Made by a program: the position numbers and the translations under genes. Below the pieces are notes generated by a model. That model made no database searches. It had not been told where the DNA came from and worked only from the letters and a program-made list of their open reading frames with translations. A DNA stretch of 64,000 nucleotides, taken from Flavisolibacter nicotianae (GTDB lineage Bacteria; Bacteroidota; Bacteroidia; Chitinophagales; Chitinophagaceae). The DNA is taken from contig NZ_RBCI01000006.1 in NCBI RefSeq assembly GCF_003628535.1, positions 1-64,000 of the forward strand, in the 5' to 3' direction. This document shows positions 17,301 to 26,201 of this stretch, in pieces (position 1 is the stretch's first letter; every line of letters starts with the position of its first letter).

Positions 17301-17517
17301 CTTTTTTATAGGCTTCTTCCCTGGCTTCTGCAGGGATGGAAGGGTTGATGACATCAATGGTCTGGCGAAGACGATGGGTTAAGACTACCTCATGATAAGT
17401 GCGTTCGGCGTTATCGCCTTCGGCAAAGTAGGGACCGAAGAGGGTTTCGTATCCGAGATCATCCCGAAGGATTTCTAGGGTAAGTTGTTCTATTTCGTCT
17501 TCTGTGAGTAAGTTCAT
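14398..17517 (-). CDS. hsdR: type I restriction endonuclease, R (motor and nuclease) subunit
   Basis: A 1039-residue HsdR, full length. The N-terminal PD-(D/E)xK nuclease region shows ADIVLFVNGLPLVVMELK near residues 140-160. Walker A (HTQGSGKS) is near residue 302 and the DEAH box (VADEAHRSQYDF) near residue 405. Helicase motif III is FIGFTGTPI, and motif VI (MQAIARINR) is present. The C-terminal helical HsdM-binding region follows. It cleaves foreign DNA after translocation when complexed with HsdM and HsdS, encoded upstream in the same leftward operon. The OLD-family gene lies directly between it and hsdS. Confidence 0.95.
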   Translation of the reverse strand: MNLLTEDEIEQLTLEILRDDLGYETLFGPYFAEGDNAERTYHEVVLTHRLRQTIDVINPSIPAEAREEAYKKVLRTLSPYLLTNNEAFHVLLTDGIDVKFRTESGTRSDKVWLIDYTPNSTKNQFLAVNQFTVIENGNNKRADIVLFVNGLPLVVMELKNATDESADIYTAYQQLQTYKQTVPSLFHYNAFLIASDGWFAKAGTLSSDYSRFMEWKTADGEHIVDTEHEAELEPMLKGMLNKKALLDILRHFIVFEKGKDKTIKKIAAYHQYYAVNKAIVTTVTASGQQGDKRAGVIWHTQGSGKSLSMVFYTGKMVVEPRMDNPTIVVLTDRNDLDDQLFDTFCNCSQLLRQEPKQAIDRKTLRQLLSVASGGIVFTTIQKFLPEEKGDTFPTLTERRNVVVVADEAHRSQYDFIDGFARHMRDALPNASFIGFTGTPIEKQDASTQAVFGDYIDVYDIQQAVADGATVRIYYESRLAKIRLSDADKAVMDQQVEEITEDEELTDKQKRFAKWASKEAVVGSNQRLQQIAADMVRHFEERTRGSKGKAMFVAMSRRIAVELHDEIVKLRPQWYSKDDDKGAIKVIMTGSSSDGPEWAEHIRNKKRRTEIGDRLKDPEDGLKIVIVRDMWLTGFDAPVLHTLYVDKPMSGHNLMQAIARINRVFGDKQGGLVVDYIGIAQDLKKALAIYTESKGKGKLTHDINEATAKMMELYEIVVGLFDGFHFRAYFSQTPRQKMQFILEAANYILSLTEVDKEGNLTRNGKQRFKDHVTRLSQAFALAITHPDAMAIRDDLAFFQAIKARISKFDENRRKRTNQEIETALRQIVNDALISEDVIDVFDAAGIKKPDISILDDKFLAEIKGLPQKNLALELLKRLLEDEVTSRARSNLSQSKKFSQMLEAAVKRYQSGLIEAAQVIEELIKMAQDIRGASDRGEKMNLREDELAFYDALAENPTAETILGDATLKAIAHELVESVRRNTSIDWQLKESVQAKMRTLIKRILRKYKYPPDDPATGEYTTSVSKVLAQAELLADYWSTS

Positions 17518-17529
17518 TGATTTCTTTAT

Positions 17530-19530
17530 TTAGTCAGCATTTGCTACTCCTGGTGTAGCACTTAAAGAAATGACTGGGCGAAGTACTTCTTCTTCATTTA
17601 TCAACCTCTTTAGGTTAAGGAATTTTTCGATAAAAACTTCAAAAAGGTTAAAGTACTCTGTTACGTCAACGTACTCGCTTAATGGTTTTTGTTGTTCAAT
17701 AACTTTCCCCATTGTTTCTACCACTCCTGCTTCTTTAGTGAAGGCAGGGCTTTGTAGGTAAAAATTTTCTAATTCGCCTGTAAATACAAACACTGAATGT
17801 TGAAGCATATTTTGAAAGAATGCTCTTACATTGATTTGTAGTTCGTCTGGCAATTCACCAATGTTTTTATACTTGCCGCTGACTTCGCCGGCAATTTGCG
17901 ACTTAAGTGCATTCAAATCGTCACATAGGTCTTGTTCAAATCTTAATTGGGTAAGATAGTTGCTAAGTCCATCCCGTAAAAAGTCAAAGTCTGCAGTTGT
18001 AATAAAACTAATGTGTAGCTCTTTCAAAATCTCAACATATTTCCACAACTCTGCTTTTCCGCTACAGTTAACAATAGAAATGTTATACTCGTTTAACCAA
18101 TTCTCATTCAGCGTAACTAGCTTCCCATCCGGCGTCAAAAATTTCGCTTTCAAAGCATATTCTTTCGCTGCCTCTTCGATAAAGTATTTTTCGGCCCCTT
18201 CTGTTAAAATGACCGTATCAGCGAAAAAGAGTTCTGCGTTTTGCTTTTTTATTAAAATTTGTTTCCGCTTTGGTGTATCAAAGCGAATATTTCTTGCTTC
18301 AGTTGCAGTATTATTCTTTTTTACTGCAATGATGTTTTGAGATTCGGAAATATTAGAAATAAATTCCGGAGTATGGGTTGTAAGAATTACTTGGTTCTTG
18401 CCGTTGCTTGCAAATCTAGATAAACGATCAGAAATAACTCTACGTCCATGAGGATGCAAATAGAGTTCTGGCTCTTCAACACCTAAAAGTGAGCTGCCAG
18501 AATGGGCGACATTTTTTATGTAGAAGTCATAAAGACTTATGGTAACGGCGCTTTGAATACCTGCACCCTTATCTTTTAATTCACTATTAAATCCGTCATC
18601 TACATAGATTAAGGTGCTTTTATGAATGTCTTGCTTTGTATCAGGGTTAAATTGAAATGAAATTGTTGTATTTGGAAAAGCCACATCAATCTCCTTGTCG
18701 GTAACTTTTGTTTTCAGTTCCTTAAACATTTCATCTGAAGCAGACTTCACTGAAGCGAAGGCATTTTGCAAGTCTTCATTATCGCTTTTAACGTAGGCCT
18801 TTAAAAGCTTTCCAAACCATGAATAGGAATTTATGCGGAGTTGATCTTTGGGATCTCTAAAAGCAGGAATTACTGCGCTTTGTAGTAATATATTTCTGAT
18901 GTTGCAATTGATACCTTGGATCCATTCTACTTGCTCATTTTCACGATAGAGAATTACCAAGTCTTTTTCTAATTTTTTGGTGTCATTCTTTTTGCAAAGA
19001 AATGCAATAGCGAATCGTGCTTTATCTGAAAATTCAGTTCTGAAACTTGACTTGCAATACTGTTTCCCACCTATCCATTTTTTACCAAATTGGTTGCTAT
19101 CAATTTTCATTTGACCGTCTTCTGAACAGAATTCAAATATCTTTTCCTTCTCGGCTTGGGGAAAATTTGTTGTGGAAATTCGTATTTCTTCATTTAAATA
19201 TTTGTCGAGATAGACACGAAAGAAGGCTGTTTTCTCAACATCTGTAAAATCAATTTTCTCTAGTGAGTTATCCGGCAAAACATTTCGAGTTAACTCACAC
19301 CAAATAAATATAGGTTCATCTGTTTTGCCGCAGTGGAAGTCGTTCTCTGTAACATTCTCCGTCTTACTGTAAGTAGGCGAATATTCCCCTAGCACGAGAT
19401 CAATAGCCTTCAGGATATTACTCTTGCCGCTGTTGTTGCGACCTACGATCACGTTTTTACCTGGCTCAAATTTCAAGTCAAGTTTTTGAATTGATCTATA
19501 GTTTTCAATGTATAGCCTCGATAGATACAT
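17530..19530 (-). CDS. OLD-family ATPase/TOPRIM nuclease embedded in the type I RM operon
   Basis: A 666-residue protein. It has an ABC-type ATPase N-terminus with YIENYRSIQ and Walker A GRNNSGKS (about residues 30-37). A D-loop-region EEPELYLHPHGRR lies near 351, followed by HTPEFI. The C-terminal TOPRIM has VILTEGAEKYFIEEA near 441 and DFDFLRDG near 513. This is the domain plan of OLD nucleases (class 1-like, no UvrD partner nearby). Gene gaps of 6 and 12 bases to hsdS and hsdR place it in the same operon. It is probably an independent defence nuclease or an accessory effector of the RM system; neither can be shown here. Confidence 0.85.
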   Translation of the reverse strand: MYLSRLYIENYRSIQKLDLKFEPGKNVIVGRNNSGKSNILKAIDLVLGEYSPTYSKTENVTENDFHCGKTDEPIFIWCELTRNVLPDNSLEKIDFTDVEKTAFFRVYLDKYLNEEIRISTTNFPQAEKEKIFEFCSEDGQMKIDSNQFGKKWIGGKQYCKSSFRTEFSDKARFAIAFLCKKNDTKKLEKDLVILYRENEQVEWIQGINCNIRNILLQSAVIPAFRDPKDQLRINSYSWFGKLLKAYVKSDNEDLQNAFASVKSASDEMFKELKTKVTDKEIDVAFPNTTISFQFNPDTKQDIHKSTLIYVDDGFNSELKDKGAGIQSAVTISLYDFYIKNVAHSGSSLLGVEEPELYLHPHGRRVISDRLSRFASNGKNQVILTTHTPEFISNISESQNIIAVKKNNTATEARNIRFDTPKRKQILIKKQNAELFFADTVILTEGAEKYFIEEAAKEYALKAKFLTPDGKLVTLNENWLNEYNISIVNCSGKAELWKYVEILKELHISFITTADFDFLRDGLSNYLTQLRFEQDLCDDLNALKSQIAGEVSGKYKNIGELPDELQINVRAFFQNMLQHSVFVFTGELENFYLQSPAFTKEAGVVETMGKVIEQQKPLSEYVDVTEYFNLFEVFIEKFLNLKRLINEEEVLRPVISLSATPGVANAD

Positions 19531-19536
19531 AAGCAG

Positions 19537-20814
19537 TTATAATTTAATTTCTCCCTTTACCAATTTCGGCAACAAGCTATCTCGCAGTTGGGTAAGTGTT
19601 TTAATTTGTTGAAAGTTTGCTTCTATCATATCTATTATTGGTTGAATAACCAGGTTAAACCTATTCAGAATTTCTACAGGCGGAATTACGCTTCGATACT
19701 CACAAATTCTGGAAGGAGATGTATGCCGAACAGTTGATCCCGTTGCGCTCCCTAATACGAAATTTCTGTAGTCATCTTGCTGCAGTAAGAAATATATGTA
19801 ATGGTTAAACTCCTTTTCGCTGAAAAGAATCTTTCCAATCCGTTGATTATGCAATAATCGTTTGCCTTCTATATTAGGAACTAATGCGGAATACCCTAAT
19901 GTGTCACCGTCTTTGCTCAAATCAGTCATTGTGACAACGATATCACCTTGATTGAGGGTGTATTCAGATGGAAACTCTCCTTTGTAGTATTTGAACTTCG
20001 AGTAATTGAATCCACCACCGATTTTGAAATTTCCTGGGGTCAAAAGAATATCATTTGTTTCTTCATCGGAAAAAAATTCTCCTTTAAAGGCGAAGCCATG
20101 TTTTATGCTTATTACTTCTGATAAAGCTCCAACTCGCCATCCTTTCGGTATCTCACCCAATTCACTTTCCTGCATTTCACCGGTAGCACCGGGAAAGTTG
20201 AAATCCACAAACCATTCTTTAAAGATGGCTTGGGCAATGGCTTCAAGGGTTTGTGCTATTTGACGGTTGAGTTCTATTTTTTCATCTAACGAGGAAAGAA
20301 TGGATGCAATTTGAAGTTGAACATCAAGTGATGGAATTGAAATGTCAATTTCTTTCAAGGATTTTGTAGGGCTGGCAATGGCAGGAACTCCTACTTGGGA
20401 AGTATTCTTCAGTAGTTCATATTGTCCTATTGGAGATCGAAAAAAGTAGTAAAGGAAACGTGGGTGTAAATATTTTTTATTTACTGTCAGTTTCATTTGA
20501 CTTTGAGAGACAAGATATTTTGGATGCTTGTCTTTTGGAATTATTCCTACTTGCCCGATTGTTCCTCTATGAGTAAAAACCAAATCGTCGGGGAATGCTA
20601 AACTTCTTTTTAATGATTGAGCTTTTTCTTCAGAAATAAATACGAAATGGTTATCCTCAAAATATCCTTCATTAAGGTTAGACCCTCGTATCACTGGTAC
20701 TCCTGAACTGATAAAGTTGTCAGTTTTAATATTTGATCCAAATGGGCCCATTGCAATGTCGTCAACAATGTCTCCTAACTTATAACTTCTCCATTCATCC
20801 ATATTCATATGCAC
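19537..20814 (-). CDS. hsdS: type I restriction system specificity subunit
   Basis: A 425-residue HsdS. Two target-recognition domains are evident: one starting WRSYKLGDIVDD, the other GWRVGALSEVISIKHG after residue 220. Each is followed by a long conserved helix (LQIASILSSLDEKIELNRQ, and LVIQPIIDMIEANFQQIK). It ends in LPKLVKGEIKL, typical of the family. It determines the bipartite recognition site of the HsdM/HsdR complex. Its start abuts the stop of the upstream nuclease-like gene. Confidence 0.93.
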   Translation of the reverse strand: MHMNMDEWRSYKLGDIVDDIAMGPFGSNIKTDNFISSGVPVIRGSNLNEGYFEDNHFVFISEEKAQSLKRSLAFPDDLVFTHRGTIGQVGIIPKDKHPKYLVSQSQMKLTVNKKYLHPRFLYYFFRSPIGQYELLKNTSQVGVPAIASPTKSLKEIDISIPSLDVQLQIASILSSLDEKIELNRQIAQTLEAIAQAIFKEWFVDFNFPGATGEMQESELGEIPKGWRVGALSEVISIKHGFAFKGEFFSDEETNDILLTPGNFKIGGGFNYSKFKYYKGEFPSEYTLNQGDIVVTMTDLSKDGDTLGYSALVPNIEGKRLLHNQRIGKILFSEKEFNHYIYFLLQQDDYRNFVLGSATGSTVRHTSPSRICEYRSVIPPVEILNRFNLVIQPIIDMIEANFQQIKTLTQLRDSLLPKLVKGEIKL

Positions 20815-21861
20815 TCAAAGATTTTCTATTCGCTTTCTTTCGGTTTCAATTACTGCATGTAGCTTTTGTTGCAGCAAGCCTTTATCCGGCAGTTCGGTTA
20901 AATACTCCGCTACCTTAATTCCGGATTTGCCCAGTTGCAACAGCTCTATTTGTTCCTTGTTGCCTTCGGCACAAAGGATAAGGCCAATGGGCGGCTCTTC
21001 GCCGCTTTCCATTTCATGCTTTTCCAGCCAGCGCAGGTAAAGCTCCATCTGTGCTTTGTAGGCCGCTTTAAACTTTCCCAGCTTCAGGTCAATGGCCACC
21101 AGGCGGCGCAGGCGGCGGTGGTAGAACAGGAGGTCGAGTTTAAAATCTTCCCCGTCAATGATCATGCGCTTTTGCCGCTGGATAAAACTAAAGCCCTGTC
21201 CCAGCTCCAGGATAAAGCGTTCCAGTTCCCGCAGGATGGCTTCTTCCAGGCTTTTCTCGCTATAGGTATTCTCCAGGCCCAGAAAGTCGAGGATATAGGG
21301 GTCGCGGAACACCAGGTCGGGTGTCACGGTGCCTTCTTCCCGGAGGGCTTTGAGGTCTTGTTGGATCAGCTTCTCGGGCTTTTTGCTGATGGCGGTGCGT
21401 TCGAACAGCAGGCTATCTATTTTCTCCCTTAAGGTTTTCACGCTCCACTTCTCCAGGCGGCACATCTCGGCGTAAAACTCCCGCTGCAGGGGATCTTTCA
21501 GCGGGATGAGGGCAATAAAATGCGTCCAGCTTAATTGTCGTATCGCCGATACGACAATTGCTTCGTCGGGGAACACCTCGTGAAACTGCATCATGCGGCG
21601 GATGTTCTTTTCGGAAAAAGAGGGTCCGTATTGCTCGGAGAGTTGTTTGCCCAAGGTGGCCACCACCGCCTTTCCGTAACTGGCCCGCTTGCCCTCGAGC
21701 ACTTCTTCGTTGATGCGCTTTCCGATGCGCCAGTAGAGCATCGTCAGGGCACCGTTTACCGTTTGCGCCACAAAGGATTTGCTCTCGCTGATCAGGCGGG
21801 CAATGTCGGTCAACAGCGCCTCGGGCTTTTCGATATGGGTGCTGCTTTTACGGGGCTCCAT
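20815..21861 (-). CDS. PDDEXK nuclease-like protein, DUF1016/YhcG family
   Basis: A 348-residue protein. The N-terminal DUF1016 helical domain contains VNGALTMLYWRIGKRI and YGPSFSEKNIRRMMQFHEVFP. The C-terminal PDDEXK nuclease has DFKLDLLFYHRRLRRLVAIDLK (catalytic Asp and DLK), followed by KAAYKAQMELYLRWLEKHE. The family is frequently lodged within type I RM operons and is presumed to act on DNA, though its role is not established. Here it sits between hsdM and hsdS. Confidence 0.85.
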   Translation of the reverse strand: MEPRKSSTHIEKPEALLTDIARLISESKSFVAQTVNGALTMLYWRIGKRINEEVLEGKRASYGKAVVATLGKQLSEQYGPSFSEKNIRRMMQFHEVFPDEAIVVSAIRQLSWTHFIALIPLKDPLQREFYAEMCRLEKWSVKTLREKIDSLLFERTAISKKPEKLIQQDLKALREEGTVTPDLVFRDPYILDFLGLENTYSEKSLEEAILRELERFILELGQGFSFIQRQKRMIIDGEDFKLDLLFYHRRLRRLVAIDLKLGKFKAAYKAQMELYLRWLEKHEMESGEEPPIGLILCAEGNKEQIELLQLGKSGIKVAEYLTELPDKGLLQQKLHAVIETERKRIENL

Positions 21862-21899
21862 GTTTTACTCCCTGTTTTAAAGTGCTGTTGGTATAAAGG

Positions 21900-23456
21900 C
21901 TAAAATTCATAGCCAATGCTTTTGAGGTTTTCGCGGATCTCCGCTTCCAGGGTGTGGCCTTTGGCAAATTGCTCGGCCAGTTTGGTGGTCAGGGCAGAAA
22001 TCTTATCCTTGAACAAAATGCCGTCGTCTTCTTCGGCTTCGGTGCCCACGTAGCGGCCAGGCATCAACACATAGTTGTTGCTGCGCACTTCGTCCATGGT
22101 CGCCGCCTTGCAAAAGCCGGGAATGTCGGCATACTCGCCATCGGTGTTTCGCCAGTTGTGGTAGGTGCCGGCAATCTTTTGGATGTCGGCGTCAGTGAGT
22201 TCGCGGTTGCGGCGGCTGATCATGACACCCAGCTTGCGGGCATCGATAAACAATATCTCGTTGCTTCGATCCCGGTACTTGCCATTGGTCTTGTTTCGGG
22301 CGAGGAACCAAAGACAGGCCGGGATCATGGTGTTGTAAAACAGTTGGGCGGGCAGGGCCACCATGCAGTCGATGAGGCCCGCTTCAATCATGGCCTTGCG
22401 GATCTCGCCTTCCGAGCCGGTGTTGCTGTTCATGCTGCCGTTAGCCAGTACAATGCCCGCCGTGCCGTTGGGCGAAAGCTTGTGCACAAAATGCTGCAGC
22501 CAGGCATAGTTGGCATTGCCCACCGGCGGTGTACCGTATTTCCAGCGGATGTCTTCCCGCAGTTGCTCACCGCTCCAGTCCGAAATATTGAAGGGCGGGT
22601 TGGCCATGATGTAATCCGCCTTCAGATCCTTGTGCCGGTCGTGCAGGAAGGTGTCGCCAAGTTCAATTTTGGCATCAATGCCGCGGATGGCCAGGTTCAT
22701 TTTGGCGAGGCGCAGGGTGGTGGGGTTGCTTTCCTGCCCGTAGATGGAAATATCACCCAGGCGGCCGCCGTGCTGCTCGATAAAGGTTTCCGACTGCACA
22801 AACATGCCACCCGAGCCGCAGGCACCATCGTACACACGGCCCCGGTAGGGCTCCAGCATTTCCACCAGTAGCTTGACAATCGAGGCCGGCGTGTAGAACT
22901 GGCCACCGCTCTTGCCTTCGGCATCGGCAAACTGGCCGAGGAAATATTCATACACTCTTCCCAACAGGTCCTTGGCTTTGTGTCCGGGTTCGTTAAAGCC
23001 GATGGTGCCCATGAGGTCAATGAGTTCGCCCAGGCGCTGTTTGTTCAGGTCGGGATCGGCGTAGATCTTCGGCAGTACGCCTTTTAGTGAAGGGTTGACC
23101 TTTTCGATTTCGTCCATGGCGTCGTCCACCAGCTTGCCGATCTCGGGTAGCTTGGCTTTGGACTGCAGGAAGCTCCAGCGGGCTTTTTCGGGAACATAAA
23201 AGATGTTATGGCTGGTGTATTCGTCCTTGTCGTTCAGGGTGTGGTAACGGGCCTCTTCCTCCTCCACAAACCATTCGCTTTTGGGGTCTTCCAGTTCCAG
23301 CTTCAATTGCTCGTAACGGCCGTTGAAGGCATCGGAAATGTATTTGAGGAAAATAAGGCCAAGCACCACGTGCTTGTATTCGGCGGCGTCCATGTTGCTG
23401 CGCAGTTTGTCGGCAGCGGTCCAAAGGGTTTTCTCCAGATTCTTGAAATCACTCAT
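21900..23456 (-). CDS. hsdM: type I restriction system N6-adenine methyltransferase
   Basis: A 518-residue HsdM. The N-terminal helical domain ([24 protein letters not shown]) is canonical. SAM-binding motif I is GACGSGGMF near residue 210, and catalytic motif IV is NPPFNISDW near residue 285. It methylates adenine at the HsdS-defined site, protecting host DNA. It is the first gene of the leftward operon, and the 275-base gap upstream contains a perfect palindrome that could be its operator. Confidence 0.95.
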   Translation of the reverse strand: MSDFKNLEKTLWTAADKLRSNMDAAEYKHVVLGLIFLKYISDAFNGRYEQLKLELEDPKSEWFVEEEEARYHTLNDKDEYTSHNIFYVPEKARWSFLQSKAKLPEIGKLVDDAMDEIEKVNPSLKGVLPKIYADPDLNKQRLGELIDLMGTIGFNEPGHKAKDLLGRVYEYFLGQFADAEGKSGGQFYTPASIVKLLVEMLEPYRGRVYDGACGSGGMFVQSETFIEQHGGRLGDISIYGQESNPTTLRLAKMNLAIRGIDAKIELGDTFLHDRHKDLKADYIMANPPFNISDWSGEQLREDIRWKYGTPPVGNANYAWLQHFVHKLSPNGTAGIVLANGSMNSNTGSEGEIRKAMIEAGLIDCMVALPAQLFYNTMIPACLWFLARNKTNGKYRDRSNEILFIDARKLGVMISRRNRELTDADIQKIAGTYHNWRNTDGEYADIPGFCKAATMDEVRSNNYVLMPGRYVGTEAEEDDGILFKDKISALTTKLAEQFAKGHTLEAEIRENLKSIGYEF

Positions 23457-23539
23457 TCGGTTTGTGGCATTTAGTTCCGGTGAAGCAAAGTACAGAATTT
23501 AGAGTTCCTAAGCCTATGATTAACAGCAGATTTTTCCGA

Positions 23540-23557
23540 ATACCCCTTTTGGGGTAT
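23540..23557. promoter_or_regulatory. perfect palindrome upstream of hsdM (possible operator or hairpin)
   Basis: ATACCCC (23540-23546), a four-T loop and GGGGTAT (23551-23557) form a perfect inverted repeat about 85 bases before the hsdM start, in the gap between hsdM and the Crp-like gene. Without a U-tract it is more likely an operator or 5'-UTR hairpin than a terminator. Confidence 0.4.
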
Positions 23558-23731
23558 AAGGGCTGTAACCCGCATGGAACCGGGTAAGGTGAATTCAGTA
23601 TGTCCTGCCTAAATTAAATTGCTTCCAGCCAAGATGTAAATGCAGAAGATTTGTTACCTTAATAAAATCCTTCTTTTTCGTATTTCTCAGTTTTGAATAA
23701 ATGTTATCTCATCACGCCGAAAAGCTAACCT

Positions 23732-24298
23732 ATGGATGAGCTACTCAAATATTTAGAGTCCATTCATGCCATGAGCGATGGATTAAAAGAGCACCTTGCT
23801 GTCACGCTGAAAGAAAAGCGGCTCCTCCGCAAAGATTATCTTTTGAGAGCTGGCCAGGCCTCCCGGCAGATTTACTTTATTTCCCGTGGCCTGCTTCGTT
23901 GTTTCTACATCAAGGAGGATCAAGAGGTGAGTTCGTGGTTCATGAAAGAAGGCGACGTCATTGTTTCCGTAGAGTCATTTTTTGGTCAAAAGCCAAGCTA
24001 TGAATCGATTGTGGCTCTGGAAGATTGCCTGCTGTATTACATTACCTACGACGAACTTCAATACATCTACCGGCATTTTCCTGAGTTCAATTTTATAGGC
24101 CGGGCACTACTTGAAAAATATTATACGCTAAGTGAGCAGCGGCTTTATTCCCTGCGCATGCAGCGTTCACAGGAGCGCTACGAGTATCTGCTAAAGCATC
24201 ATCCTGATTTGGTGCTTCGCGTGCCCATGAAACACCTGGCGTCTTATCTGGGAATAACCGAAGAAACCCTTAGCCGTATCCGAAGCAAGCTGAATTAA
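23732..24298 (+). CDS. Crp/Fnr-family transcriptional regulator
   Basis: A 188-residue protein. The N-terminal cyclic-nucleotide-binding beta-barrel carries RKDYLLRAGQASRQIYFISRG and then SWFMKEGDVIVSVESFF. The short C-terminal winged helix is KHLASYLGITEETLSRIRSKL. The barrel lacks an obvious cAMP-binding Arg/Ser set, as in most Bacteroidetes members, so the ligand is unknown. It is 72 bases upstream of the lipoprotein gene on the same strand and may regulate it. Confidence 0.85.
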   Translation: MDELLKYLESIHAMSDGLKEHLAVTLKEKRLLRKDYLLRAGQASRQIYFISRGLLRCFYIKEDQEVSSWFMKEGDVIVSVESFFGQKPSYESIVALEDCLLYYITYDELQYIYRHFPEFNFIGRALLEKYYTLSEQRLYSLRMQRSQERYEYLLKHHPDLVLRVPMKHLASYLGITEETLSRIRSKLN

Positions 24299-24369
24299 TT
24301 GACAAATGTCAATACGAGTGACATCTCTTCAGAAGTAGCTTTATACCACCATCAAAACACCCATGAATT

Positions 24370-25689
24370 ATGAAATACCTTCTACTCATTGGGTTTTTAT
24401 CACTAACTATATTTAGTTGCCGAAAAGACCAGCCACCAGGCAACAGCGATTACCTGGAAACAGCGAAGAAGGCGTTGGGCGATAGCCTGCGTAGCACGGA
24501 TTTTACTGCTTTGGATTTTGAGAAGGCAGCCCGGTTGCGGGTCGATAGCATTGGTTTTTTTGCATTGCGGGTGCCATTCAAAGACAAAGTTCCCCGTACG
24601 GATTTTGTGATAGTCAAAACGGATGCGTGGGGCCATATTTTAAACGGCAAAATTGTCCATCTGGAAGGCAAGGCCAGCGACGAAGTAAAAGGAGAGGTGA
24701 GGAGGAAACGATGGGACGGGCAGGTTCTCCTTAGCTCATTGGATAGAAAGGATGCCTTTCAATCCCCAGTTGTCAATGGCTATATCACCGGCTATCACCA
24801 AGGGTGGACCTACCGGGCGGCAACAGAAGTGGTCGAGGGGCTGATGCCGGAGATAATCATTACGTACACAAGGACCTCTTATGGATTGTCTTGGTCAGAC
24901 ATGTACATGATCCAAAGCCTTTTTGGAAGTGGTGGGGGCATTGCCAGTGGCTATTACACACCGTTTTCTGGTGGTGGCAGTGGTGGCGCTGGTGACCCCT
25001 GGAGCGGGGGAGGGTCTGCCGGAAGTGGTTCCAGCGATCCTGTATTCCTCATCGACATGGAAACTCAGGATGAGGACCAGCCCATCGACCTCGAGAAATT
25101 TCTCAACTGCTTCAATGCCATTCCTGACGCAGACGCGATCTGTTCAATTGAAATTTTTGCTGATATTCCAGTGGATACCGATCCTGATAAAATGTTCAAT
25201 CTGGGAAGCCAATCGCCCGGGCATACCTTCCTGAACATTCGCAAGAGTAATGGCAGCCAAAGTGTTTCACAGAACATTGGCTTTTATCCAAAATACGGTT
25301 GGAAGACCCTTTTATCTTACGGACCCGTGGAAGGTAAATTTGTTGATAACGGACAGCACGAGTTTAATTGCGGGTACAAAATCAACGTCTCCCCGCAACA
25401 GTTGAAGGCTGCGCTTGTCCAAATGATCCAGAGCAAGGACGTTGAGTATGACATTGATGATTTTAATTGCACGGATTGGGCGCTCAACGTTTTCAATTCG
25501 GCTGGTGGCGATTTGCAGGTGCCATTCTACAACATTCCGCTGGATCCAAGCCCTGGCGGAACAAGGATGCCCAATGGTGTTTATAAAAAGCTACAGGAAC
25601 TCAAAGCCCTTGGCGGACCCAATGCGGCAAACATCCAGATTGGCTTTCTGAAAGGATATGCAGGAAACAGCACCGGACCCTGTAACTGA
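24370..25689 (+). CDS. lipoprotein with Gly/Ser linker and a putative permuted papain-like domain
   Basis: A 439-residue protein. MKYLLLIGFLSLTIFSC is a lipoprotein signal with Cys17. Residues about 25-185 form a soluble strand-rich domain. Residues about 190-225 are an almost pure Gly/Ser linker. The C-terminal domain has SPGHTFLNI (His about 285) and later DFNCTDWALNVF (Cys about 367). The His-before-Cys order is that of circularly permuted NlpC/P60 or LRAT-like folds, so a thiol hydrolase or acyltransferase is plausible. Surface display on the outer membrane is expected. The exact family is not recognised. Confidence 0.7.
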   Translation: MKYLLLIGFLSLTIFSCRKDQPPGNSDYLETAKKALGDSLRSTDFTALDFEKAARLRVDSIGFFALRVPFKDKVPRTDFVIVKTDAWGHILNGKIVHLEGKASDEVKGEVRRKRWDGQVLLSSLDRKDAFQSPVVNGYITGYHQGWTYRAATEVVEGLMPEIIITYTRTSYGLSWSDMYMIQSLFGSGGGIASGYYTPFSGGGSGGAGDPWSGGGSAGSGSSDPVFLIDMETQDEDQPIDLEKFLNCFNAIPDADAICSIEIFADIPVDTDPDKMFNLGSQSPGHTFLNIRKSNGSQSVSQNIGFYPKYGWKTLLSYGPVEGKFVDNGQHEFNCGYKINVSPQQLKAALVQMIQSKDVEYDIDDFNCTDWALNVFNSAGGDLQVPFYNIPLDPSPGGTRMPNGVYKKLQELKALGGPNAANIQIGFLKGYAGNSTGPCN

Positions 25690-25702
25690 TAAATAGCTTA
25701 CT

Positions 25703-26131
25703 ATGAAAATCATCAGGATTTTTGGACACCCGGTAAGTGTCATGTGTGTTTATCTTCTATTGCTGATCAGTGGAAAAAGCATCGGCGGCTTCTACGTGCT
25801 CTATATTCTAATGCGTTTGCGTTACGGTGTGCCGGATGCAATTGTTTCCTCGCTTGGTTTGGTGGTCATGCTCGCTGCCTCTATGGTTAGCCAAAAGAAG
25901 TTGCCGCCGCTGAAACCTACGCTCTGCATCTTAGCGGATATTGTATTGATTGTTGGGCTTTTGCTGTTTTTTCAAGCCAGTGAAGGTTACAACGATGCCA
26001 CTTTCAGGCAGACTGTGCCATTGCTCTCCTTTACGCTTTTCGCTGCGTGTATGTTCAGCAATGTTTTGCTTTCGGTCATGCTGTTTGGCCAGGGTGGCAA
26101 AAGTGACGTCAAGCCGGTACAAACATCCTAA
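25703..26131 (+). CDS. four-helix integral membrane protein of unknown function
   Basis: A 142-residue protein with hydrophobic segments at about 11-32, 38-58, 74-92 and 107-128, and no charged or catalytic motif. It starts 13 bases after the lipoprotein stop, suggesting co-transcription. No family recognised. Confidence 0.6.
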   Translation: MKIIRIFGHPVSVMCVYLLLLISGKSIGGFYVLYILMRLRYGVPDAIVSSLGLVVMLAASMVSQKKLPPLKPTLCILADIVLIVGLLLFFQASEGYNDATFRQTVPLLSFTLFAACMFSNVLLSVMLFGQGGKSDVKPVQTS

Positions 26132-26201
26132 ATACTGTAGGGGAGAAATGCCACAGGTACAATTGTAAGCTGGCTTGTGAATTTGTGGTTGAATAAACAG
26201 G

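Noticed and set aside
21954-22871. 305-residue + frame inside hsdM
   Set aside because: Antisense to HsdM; composition (VQ, H, AG runs) is typical of a shadow.
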